From an uncultured Eubacteriales bacterium (lineage in GTDB: Bacteria > Bacillota_A > Clostridia > Oscillospirales > Oscillospiraceae): 10,326 nt of DNA. The notes under the pieces are model-generated. The model worked only from the letters and a program-made list of their open reading frames with translations. It was not told the DNA's origin and did no database searches. Shown piece by piece: positions 1-8,300 of this stretch. Each line of letters opens with the position of its first letter. The stretch's first letter is position 1. The stretch covers positions 1 to 10,326 of the forward strand of contig CATJRT010000140.1 in NCBI GenBank assembly GCA_949742895.1, written 5' to 3'. Made by a program: the position numbers and the translations under genes.

Positions 1-941
1 CCGAAACCGCCGTCACGCTGGAGTGCGGCGGCGCTTCTTTTACCGCCAAGGGCCGCACGGTGACGGCAGAGGGCTGGAAAGCCGTGGAGCGGGCCTTCCT
101 CTCCACGCTGAAGCAGAAGCCCCAGCCCGAAGACGCGGCCCCGGCGCTCCCAATGCTGGAGGAGGGTCAGCGGCTGGAGGGGCTGGACGCCGTTGTGCGC
201 TCGGGCGTTTTGTCGCCTCCGGCACATTTCACGGAGGACACCCTGCTTTCCGCCATGGAGCGCGCCAGCGCGGAGGACTTCGCCAAGCTGGAGGACGTGG
301 AGCGCAAAGGACTGGGCACTCCCGCCACCCGCGCCGCCACCATTGAGAAGCTGGTGCGCTCCGGTTTTGTGGAGCGGCAGAAGAAATATCTCATCCCGAC
401 GGAAAAGGGGACTGCCCTGATCGCGGCCATGCCGGACCAGCTCAAATCCGCCAAGCTGACGGCGGAGTGGGAGGAGCGGCTGGGGGCTGTGGAGCGAGGC
501 GAGCTGCCCCCGGAGGACTTTATGGCCGGGATCACCGCCATGCTGGACAATCTGGTCCAGAGTTACCGGGGGGCGAATGTTTCCTCCGCCGCCCTCTCGC
601 GGCCTGAGCGGACGGTGGTGGGCAGGTGCCCCCGCTGCGGCAAAAATGTGGTGGAGGGCAAAAAGAGCTTCTACTGTGAGGGCTACCACGACAGGCCCTC
701 CTGCGGCTTCGCCCTGTGGAAGAACGACCGGTTCTTCACCAGTAAGCACAAGGAGCTGACGAAAAAGGTTGTCGCCTCCCTCCTGAAAGACGGGCGCGTG
801 GAGTTGACCGGCCTGTTTTCGGAACGGAAGGAGGTCTACTATGACGCTGCCGTTGTCCTGGACGATGATGGCGGCAAATATGTCCGCTATAAGCTGGAAT
901 TTGACAACAAAACTGCGAAAAAGGAGGAAAAACGAGGATGA
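1..941 (+). CDS. topB: DNA topoisomerase III, C-terminal part (5' end outside window)
   Basis: This is the last 312 residues of a type IA topoisomerase; the frame is open from the left edge (first full codon at 3) to the TGA at 939-941. Type IA enzymes cut one DNA strand and pass another through, relaxing or decatenating DNA; ICE-borne copies are thought to process transfer DNA. Visible residue numbers: the family motif GLGTPATRAATIE lies at about 103-115, with Thr109-Arg110 typical of the TopB/TopA core. A four-cysteine zinc ribbon follows (Cys209, Cys212, Cys225, Cys234), with the usual CGFALWK ending after the last cysteine. The stretch after that ends in a short lysine-rich tail. The catalytic tyrosine and TOPRIM domain must lie upstream and cannot be checked here. 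The stop overlaps the next start by four bases (ATGA), indicating translational coupling in an operon. Family assignment is firm; the plasmid/ICE TopB subtype is inferred from context. Confidence 0.93.
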   Translation, partial: ETAVTLECGGASFTAKGRTVTAEGWKAVERAFLSTLKQKPQPEDAAPALPMLEEGQRLEGLDAVVRSGVLSPPAHFTEDTLLSAMERASAEDFAKLEDVERKGLGTPATRAATIEKLVRSGFVERQKKYLIPTEKGTALIAAMPDQLKSAKLTAEWEERLGAVERGELPPEDFMAGITAMLDNLVQSYRGANVSSAALSRPERTVVGRCPRCGKNVVEGKKSFYCEGYHDRPSCGFALWKNDRFFTSKHKELTKKVVASLLKDGRVELTGLFSERKEVYYDAAVVLDDDGGKYVRYKLEFDNKTAKKEEKRG

Positions 942-1385
942 GCGGTGCAGAAGAAAAACGGACCCAGCCGGTTGGGCCGGAGATTAGCATCGTACAAAGC
1001 GGCGTCCCCTGCGGCCTGTTCCAAAAACGCACTGAGCCGGGGTATCTGCTGGCGGACGGCACCGTCCTTTTAGAAAGCGAGAGGGACCCCCTTTGGCCGC
1101 TACCGGGGTGGCACCGGTATGGATGGAATGTACCTTCGGACCGGGCGGCTGTACACGCCGGTCCTTGACCGCGACGGACAGGTCAGGGCGTTCCAAGAGG
1201 TCCAGCCTGAGAACTATTTGGCCTCTGCCGAAAAGAGCGTGGAGTCCAACTGCAACCAGATCGACGGCATCATCAACAATGAGCCGCCCAAGCCCTCCGT
1301 GCGGGACAGCCTGCGCCAGTGCCGGGAGGAGGCCGGAAGTTCTCAGGGAGAGGCCGCTCCGCCCAGCCGCGGCCCGGAGAGGTGA
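938..1385 (+). pseudogene. Small ICE operon gene (DUF4316-like tail) split by a +1 frameshift
   Basis: The reading starts at ATG 938, with AAGGAGG at 921-927 inside the end of topB. It begins MSGAEEKRTQPVGPEIS and runs through YLLADGTVLLESE, then leaves the sensible frame and stops at 1168. From about 1092 the next frame carries the expected continuation (PFGRYRGGTGMDGMYLRTG, then ENYLASAEKSVESNCNQID and INNEPP) to TGA 1383-1385. Removing one C from the five-C run at 1087-1091 joins both parts into one 148-residue protein. The NYL..AE.S.E.N.N.IDG.INN.PP pattern recalls the DUF4316 domain of Firmicute mobile elements; this is from memory and its function is unknown. No signal peptide or membrane segment is visible. 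The second half has an in-frame ATG at 1119 but no convincing ribosome site, so it may not be translated alone. Alternatives are a sequencing error or a genuine recoding site. Confidence 0.65.
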
Positions 1386-1391
1386 CGGGCC

Positions 1392-1667
1392 GTGGAACTG
1401 ACCAGCCTGGAGAAAGAGACCATCATCAACTTCAACGAGGCAGAACGCACGGCAAACATCTACACCCACAACGCGGCGCTGAAGGACCGGCTCCTGGAAC
1501 TGTGCCGGACCTACCCGGACCAGGTGCGGCAGACCGGGGACAGCTCTCGGGGCGCATTGTCCTTTGAACTGCCCAAGAAGTGGCTGAAGATATCGCCGCC
1601 CCGCATCCTCTCTCCAGCGCAGAGGGCTGTGCTGGACAGGATGAACGAAAAAAAGCGAGACAGATGA
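1392..1667 (+). CDS. Conserved-looking 91-residue ICE operon protein, function unknown
   Basis: The start is GTG at 1392, seven bases after the frameshifted gene ends. A GGAGAGG-like ribosome site at about 1376-1382 supports it, and no ATG in this frame gives a better start. The protein opens MELTSLEKETIINFNEAERT, is charged and probably mostly helical, and has no signal peptide, transmembrane segment or cysteine cluster apart from one Cys. The central phrase FELPKKWLKISPPRILS followed by AQRAVLDRMNEKKRDR resembles small proteins I recall next to topB and giant helicase genes in Clostridia ICEs, but I cannot name a function. Codon choice matches topB, so it belongs to the ICE backbone rather than to the cargo downstream. 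It is probably the last gene of the topB transcript before the cargo promoter. Confidence 0.75.
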   Translation: MELTSLEKETIINFNEAERTANIYTHNAALKDRLLELCRTYPDQVRQTGDSSRGALSFELPKKWLKISPPRILSPAQRAVLDRMNEKKRDR

Positions 1668-1674
1668 ATGGTTG

Positions 1675-1704
1675 TTGCACGGAGATGATCTTTTGTGATA
1701 TACT
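1675..1704 (+). promoter_or_regulatory. Predicted sigma-A promoter of the flavoprotein gene
   Basis: The -35 element TTGCAC lies at 1675-1680 and the -10 element TATACT at 1699-1704, separated by 18 bases. TG at 1696-1697, one base before the -10 box, makes it an extended -10 promoter. Transcription should start near 1711, about 22 bases before the flavoprotein ATG. The promoter begins eight bases after the stop of the preceding gene. This is a sequence match only; no operator-like inverted repeat was seen around it. Confidence 0.7.
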
Positions 1705-1732
1705 GCTTAAAAAAACAGCAATAGGAGGCAGT

Positions 1733-2311
1733 ATGAAAAGCATATTGGTGATTGTTGGCGGCGGCAGGCCAAAGGGAAATACCGCTCAACTGGTAGATGC
1801 ATTTTGCAGAGGCGCGGAAGAGGCGGGACACCAGGTAGAAAAGATCTCCCTCATGAAAAACGAGGTGAAGGGCTGCTTGGGCTGTAACGCCTGCCGCTTC
1901 GGAAAACCCTGCGTGCAAAAGGATGCTTTCAACGATCTTGTCCCCAAGATCAAAACGGCTGATTGCATTGTTTTTACTTCGCCGCTGTATTTCTGGACGG
2001 TATCTGCCCGGATCAAAGCCTTTATCGAGCGGTTCTACTGCATTGCCCAGGAGGACCCGAATCCGCCTCTTGGACGGTATGAGAAATACCCTATCAAGGA
2101 TTGCGCCCTGCTGATGACATCTGCGGATCATTTCTTCTGGACCTTTGAGCAGGCGGTTTCCTATTATCAATTCGCTCTGGTCAATTACATTGGGTTTCAC
2201 GATAAGGGGATGGTCCTCGCTGGCGGCTGCGGTGATACGAATGGAAAGGCGCAGATTGATAAGACCACCCATCTGACAGCAGCATATGAATTTGGCAAAA
2301 CGATCTACTAA
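1733..2311 (+). CDS. Flavodoxin-fold iron-sulfur flavoprotein / NADPH-dependent FMN reductase family, likely cargo
   Basis: This is a complete cytoplasmic protein of 192 residues. The start is ATG 1733, preceded by AGGAGG at 1723-1728 with a four-base gap; the frame is open further upstream, but that would overlap the previous gene and ignore the promoter. Residues 3-8 are a beta strand (SILVIV), followed by the FMN phosphate loop GGGRPKGNTAQL (9-20). A compact cysteine set, Cys48, Cys51, Cys54 and Cys60 (CX2CX2CX5C), matches the spacing described for iron-sulfur flavoproteins (Isf) that bind a 4Fe-4S cluster. TSPLYFWTVSARIKAFIERF at 82-101 is the usual flavin-side loop and helix of the family. 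The likely role is electron transfer to an unknown acceptor; the substrate cannot be told. Codons are visibly more A/T-ending (ATT, AAA, AAT) than those of neighbours. With its own promoter and terminator, this suggests acquired cargo inside the ICE backbone. Confidence 0.88.
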   Translation: MKSILVIVGGGRPKGNTAQLVDAFCRGAEEAGHQVEKISLMKNEVKGCLGCNACRFGKPCVQKDAFNDLVPKIKTADCIVFTSPLYFWTVSARIKAFIERFYCIAQEDPNPPLGRYEKYPIKDCALLMTSADHFFWTFEQAVSYYQFALVNYIGFHDKGMVLAGGCGDTNGKAQIDKTTHLTAAYEFGKTIY

Positions 2312-2323
2312 TAGATTGCAGAC

Positions 2324-2365
2324 AGGCCCGGAGAATGGTGCAAAAACATTCCTCCGGGCCTTTTT
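2324..2365 (+). terminator. Rho-independent terminator after the flavoprotein gene
   Basis: The arm AGGCCCGGAG at 2324-2333 pairs exactly with CTCCGGGCCT at 2352-2361. The stem extends by AATG with CATT across a single bulged C, leaving a loop of about nine bases. It is followed at once by TTTTT at 2361-2365. It starts 12 bases after the flavoprotein stop and ends 25 bases before the giant gene's ATG. There is no matching A run on the left side, so it should act on + strand transcripts only. Confidence 0.9.
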
Positions 2366-2389
2366 ATATCACAATGGAAGGGAGTTTTC

Positions 2390-5300
2390 ATGGCAAGCAA
2401 ACTGCAACTTGTATCAGAGCTGGCAGAGCAGACCGCCCGGAGCGTGACGCAGGACGTGGACAGTTGGAAGGGGTACTTGTCCACGGCCAGCAGGCTCTAC
2501 AAATACTCCTTCGACGACCAGCTCCTGCTCTACGCCCAGCGGCCGGACGCCACCGCCTGCGCCAGCATGGAGCTGTGGAACGATGCCATGCGGCGGTGGG
2601 TGAAGCCGCGTTCGGAAGGCATCGCGCTCATTCATAAGGATGGCGGCGGCAGGCCCCGCCTGGATTATGTCTTTGACGTAGCCGACACCCGCCCGGTTCG
2701 GGGGGCGAGGACGCCCTACCTGTGGGAGCTGCGGGAAGATCATCACGCCGCTGTCGTCCAAGCTCTGAACCGGCAGTACGGCCCTACGGAGGAGGGGGAC
2801 TTCGGCTGGGCGCTCATGGAACAGGCCAAACGTGCCGTGGGCGAAACCTATCGGGACCATCTGGAGGACCTGCGCTATGATGCGGCGGACAGTCTGCTGG
2901 AGGAGCTGGACGACCTTAACCTGGAAGTCCGCTTTCGGAATATCCTCACCGCCAGCGTCCAGTACACCCTCCTGACCCGCTGCGGCCTGGACCCTGGAGA
3001 CTACCTGGAGGACGAGGACCTTCTGGGAATCACGGAGTTTTCCACCCCCGCCGTCCTCCACCATCTGGGCGACGCCGCCAGCAAGGTGTCTATGGACCTC
3101 TTGAACGAGATCGGCCGCACAATCAGAGCCTTTGACCGCGACCGGGCGAAAAACAAGGAGAAAAATATGGAAACCCCTCTTGCCAAATCGTCCGTGATCG
3201 GCTATACTAAGGCTAGAGAAGAATTTAACACTATAAAGCGCGAAAGTACAGAAAGGAGCATCGATCATGACGAAGAAACTGACCTACAAACAGGCGGGGG
3301 ACTACCTGATCCCGGACCTGGAGCTGGATGGAGCGGACGAGCTGGAGGAGTATCCCCTGGGCAAGTACGGCCTGCTGCGGGAGACCTTCCTGAAGGAGCA
3401 CCACCACGGGACCTACACCTCCATGCTGCTGACCGGGCGGCTGGTGCCCCACCTGCGGGAGACCGACCGGCAGGCGAGAGAGCAGGTGGACCGGATGGTG
3501 GCCGATCTGAAGAAGCAGAACGGCGTGGACGAAGCGATGAAGGCCCGAGACCAGATGGGCTGGGTCCAGGCGGTGAACAGCTTCATCGCCCAGGCGGAGG
3601 AGATCGTGTTGGCGGAGATCGTTTACAGGTAAATCCGGAGCGGGAGCAGACGGCGGGCGGGGAGCCCGCCGTTTCTGCGTCTGCGGAAGAAACGGCGGAA
3701 CCGTCTGCCCCTGCGGTGCCGGACCTCTCGCTGTTCTCCCTGTTCCCTACGGTGGAGGAGCAAATTGAGAATATTGTCCAGGCCCAGGCGGAGGACCAGC
3801 GGACAGTCCAGCAGCATACGCCTACTCCCTCCGGTCAGGTGCAGTCTGCGGTCATTGGCCGCGCTCTCACCAGCGGCGGCAATGAGCCGCACAGCATTGA
3901 GCGTATTGTGGCCTTTTTCCAGAAAAGGCCCACTGGCTCCGCTGCCGCTTCCTTCATGGAGCAAGAATTTGGTGAGGGTGGCAAGGGCGTCAATATCGCC
4001 GGACAGGACTACTCCCTGTGGTTCAATAGCGAGGGCTTCCGTATCGCTCCGGGACGGTCCGCCTTTGGCCCCGGCAGTACGCTCACAACGTGGGTAAACG
4101 CCGCCGCTATAGTATCCAACCTTCTGCGGGATGGAGCGTTCGCCACACAGGAGAAAATTGACGCCGCTCCTGATAACGAAGTGCGGGAGCTGGCGGAAAA
4201 GCTGTGGTATCTCCGGCAGGATTTCAGCGGCAGCGCAAGGGAACAGAACCTTCTGCCTACGATTTCTCAGCATTTCTTGGGCAAAGGGTTCCCGGACGAT
4301 ACGAAAGAGATCGCCGAGTTGCTGAAAGCCCCGGTCCACCGCCAGCAGATCATGCGGGAGTTGGCCGTGTTCGCGGACAAACATGAGAAGTCCCCTGACC
4401 TGCTGCGCTTTAGGCATCATCCCGCCCCGCGGGAACTGCTGGAGCAAGTTGCCGGCCTGTTTGCCCACCGCGAACAATTCCAGTCCGGTGAGGACTTTGC
4501 CCCGGCAAAGGCCAGCTTTATCACTGAGGACGAGATTGCTCGCCTGTTGATGCGCGGCGGCGATATATCCGAGGCTAAGCTGCGTATCTATGCCTACTTC
4601 ATGCAGGGACATAACCCCAAGGAGTGCGCAAAATTCCTGAAAGAGAGTTACGGCGAGGGCGGCTACGGACGCCAGGGCTACAACGAAACTTATGGTGCCA
4701 AAGGGATCAGCCTCACCCGTGAAGATGAAGAATCCGGCTACAAGGGCTATGATACGGTCACGCTGAACTGGAATCAGGTGCAGAAGCGTGTCCGAGACCT
4801 GATCGACAGCGGGCGGTATCTCAACGATCAGGAAAAGGCATATCTTCCGGCCTATGAGAAAGTGACGCTTGCCCGGAGAATTTACGCTTTCAACTACTAT
4901 AAGCCGGACCCGGACCGGACTTATCCCCACGAGTGGGACTTTAACGCGGCGAAACGGGATATTCTGCCCCTGCTGGACAGCCCGGAACAGGTGGAAAAGA
5001 TTTTCAACCGGATGTTGAGCGACTTCGCTCCCCTTTCGCCGGATACACCCCATTATATTGATATGCAGTACGCCCTCCGGGATGTGGGGATGTATCAGCG
5101 GGGGGAATCCCCCTTGTTCACCCCTCTGCCGGAGGCCGTCCTGGAGGCGGAGCGCCAGAAGAAGCAGGCGGAAAAGGAGGCCAAGCGTAATACTCCCATA
5201 ACCCAACGAACAGATTCCGAGGTCCCTCCTGCTTCTGGCGACCGCCTTGCCGCCGCTGCTCGCGCTCTGGCGAAAAAGAGGCCAGCAGCGGCTAAGGAGG

Positions 5301-8300
5301 ACCAGAGCGGGCAATTCAGCCTGTTCTCCACGGCGGAGCCTGTTTCTTTGGAACCGGAGCTGCCCGCACCGGAGGCGGAACCGCGAACATCAGGCACCCA
5401 GGATACTCCCGTATTTCCAGATCCGCCTCAAGCGGTGGATCTGGTTCAAGCCTCCGATGCGGACTATACGATGCAGGCTATCCACGCTTCCGTGCAGGAA
5501 ACACTCACGCAACAGCCTGAAACGCAGGAAAGGCGGTCCGGCCGGACCAAGGTGGAGCTGAATTACCGCGCTTTTGCAAAGATGTTCCCGGAGATCGCCA
5601 GCGGTGAATACCGCTATCTGCGTATGGAGGCGGGCGAGGCCGGCGGCGGCATGATGCCCCTCCACCTGGAATGGATTGATACGGATGTAGTCGCTGTCAG
5701 TCACACCTATACCCAGAATGGCGACCTCATGCGCGACCCGGAAATGACGTTCCGCGTGGACCGGGAAAAGGGAGCGCTGGAGCCTTTGACCTTCCGGCAG
5801 GACGGTTCCATCCAGATTTATCAGGAGGTCTACCCAGAACCCGGCAGATGGATTCCCAAGCTGCGCCGTGATCTGTGCACCTTTGCCCAGCAATGGCTGA
5901 ACAATATTAGTCAACAGAACTACCACAAGCGGGAGGCTGTCATAGAGCGGGACGGCGAGGATGTACGCCTGACCTTTGACCAGAATGGCAAGGCGGTGGA
6001 ACCCGCCCTGGCCTCGACAGCAGAAAATACTTTGGGCGAGAATCCTACGGTTAAAGAAATCTACGAGCAATACGCGCCCATGGTCAAAAAAATGGTTTTG
6101 GCGGATGCCTTATATCAAAATGCCTGTCTCCATTCTGACCGTGAGAACGCATATTTGGAGGGTGGCGAGGCCGTCAAACGGGCGGCAATCGCCATAAGCT
6201 GGGAGAAAACGGACTTCATGCGGCAGTATTACGACAATACTGCTTTCCACAACCAGCTCCATCAGGAGATCATCAGTGAAACCTATCCCATGCTGTCCCA
6301 GCCAGAACGAGCCGTACAGCCAGCGAAGGAGCGGGCGGTCAGTCCCGTCACCCTCTACCGGGACCTGCTGGAAATGACGGACCGGGAGATCAACCGGGGC
6401 GGCTGGCTCTATGAGCAGCTTCGGGACCGCTCCAATGACTATGATGCCGCCAAAGAAGCCCTTGAAACGGAGCTTGATGCCTATGTAAATCACGTTGCCA
6501 GCGGATCCCCTGACATTATGGCGGCGTATCACACTCTGCCAAAATTCCGGGAATGGCTGATTGAGGACCTGATGGAGCGCAACTATCAGGATATTTCTCT
6601 TGACCGACGGGACGCTCCTGACCGATACTCCAATGATGCGGAGGCCCCGGAGTGGGCAAAAGGCGCACCGCCCACGCCGAAGCCACGCTATGAGACGTGG
6701 TACGCGAAAGGCCCCATTAAGCGCCCAGAGCCTGTGCCACAGGATCAGGAACCCGCGCCGCCTGCCCCCGCCGTGGACCATTCGGAGCCGGGACAGCCGG
6801 AGGCCGGTGCGGAGATCCCTCCCACGCCGGAGACAGTGCCGGAACACACCGGCGCGGGTATGCTGGAGCAGTTGGAAAGGGCCGATGCTGCCCCCGCTGA
6901 ACCCGATCTCACACCCAACGTTGACGAATATCTGAATCTGAAAGCCCAGCACCCGGATAAGCTCGTCGGCGTTCAGGTGGGGGAGTATACGCTGTTCTAT
7001 GGAAAAGACGCCGAAGCAGCGGCCCCCGCTATGGGGGCAAAACTGCTGACACGTGATGTTCCCGGCCTGGGCACTACCTCCATCACCGGGACCTCCCTGG
7101 GCTGGCCGTCCGCGCTGGTGGACCTGCTGGAGCATGGACATAGCGTGGTGATTGCATGGCCCGATCCCGAACGCAGCCCGGACGCACCCTATGAGATTAT
7201 AAAGGAACGGAGCGCCGCCGGCTACATCCCCCTGGGCATGGAACTGACCATTGACGGGCGGCACATGAAAATTGACAGCGTGGACTTCCAGGCAGGGACG
7301 GTCAGCCTGCGGGACCTGGATATGAAGGGCTGGTTCCCCATTTTCCGCTCGGAGCCGATTCCCTTTGTGCGGGAATTTGTAGAGGAAGTCCAGCGGTCCG
7401 AAAAATATATTGCCGCTAAAATGGCTTCTGCGCTTAAAGAGGCGGAGAAAACTGCCGCTGACAATTTTGAGAATGGTCTGCCCGAAGAAGTGGAGCAGGT
7501 AGAGCTCGACGGCGGGCAGGTCACACCTCCCCCGCCTCCAGCGCTCCGTCAGCCGCAGAATCGCCACAATTTCCGGATCACCGACGATAACCTGGGTGTT
7601 GGCGGCGAGAAAACGAAATATCAATACAATGTCACGGCCATCCGCACCTTGAAACAGATCGAGGCGGAGGGCCGTCTTGCTATGCCGGAGGAACAGGAAA
7701 CCCTCTCCCGCTATGTAGGCTGGGGCGGTATCGCTGGAGCGTTCGATCCGGATGATTCCAAGTGGGCAAAGGAATATGCCGAATTAAAGAAGCTGCTGAC
7801 CCCGGAAGAATACGATTCTGCCCGCAGCAGCGTGATCAACTCCCACTACACCAGCCCCACCGTCATCAAGGCCATGTATCAGGCGGTGGAGAATATGAAC
7901 TTTCAGCCGGGGAACGTACTGGAGCCCTCCATGGGCGTTGGCAACTTCTTCGGCCTCCTGCCGGAAAAACTGGCGGCGGCAAAGCTCTACGGTGTGGAAC
8001 TGGATGATCTGACCGGGCGCATTGCCAGACAGCTCTATCAGAAAGCAGATATTACCCTCGCTGGCTTTGAAAAGACGGACCGGAAGGACTTCTATGATCT
8101 GGCCGTGGGCAACGTACCCTTCGGTCAGTACCATGTCAACGACCCGGCCTATAACAAACTGGGCTTCAATATCCACAACTATTTCTTCGCCAAGGCCCTG
8201 GACCAGGTGCGTCCCGGCGGCATCGTGGCCTTTGTCACCAGCCGCTACACCTTGGACGCCAAGGACCCCACCGTGCGGAAATATCTGGCGGAGCGGGCTG

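Noticed and set aside
1093..1401. A third reading over the frameshifted operon gene
   Set aside because: It starts at a TTG without a ribosome site, and its peptide is low in recognisable features; the two other frames carry the conserved phrases.
1580..1732. Upstream extension of the flavoprotein frame
   Set aside because: It would overlap the preceding gene and read through the promoter; the ATG at 1733 has an ideal AGGAGG.
1511..2272. A 253-residue minus-strand frame across the flavoprotein gene
   Set aside because: The + strand gene has a promoter, ribosome site, terminator and a clear family match; the reverse frame has none.
1667..2377. AATGG at 1667-1671 and 2373-2377 as a target-site duplication flanking the cargo
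   Set aside because: Five bases are too short to be convincing, a further AATGG occurs inside the terminator, and no inverted terminal repeats or transposase were seen.
2335..2637. A 100-residue frame starting inside the terminator
   Set aside because: It is an out-of-frame reading of the giant gene's start with no ribosome site; the giant frame from 2390 has a good one.
3623..5314. A 563-residue open frame on the minus strand
   Set aside because: It lies opposite the giant gene in GC-rich DNA, where antisense stops are rare. Its translation is Leu/Gly/Arg-rich with no recognisable family, and the + strand frame has clear domains.
6110..7624. A 504-residue open frame on the minus strand
   Set aside because: It is the antisense reading of the MutS-like and linker region, with no domain and no ribosome site supporting a gene.
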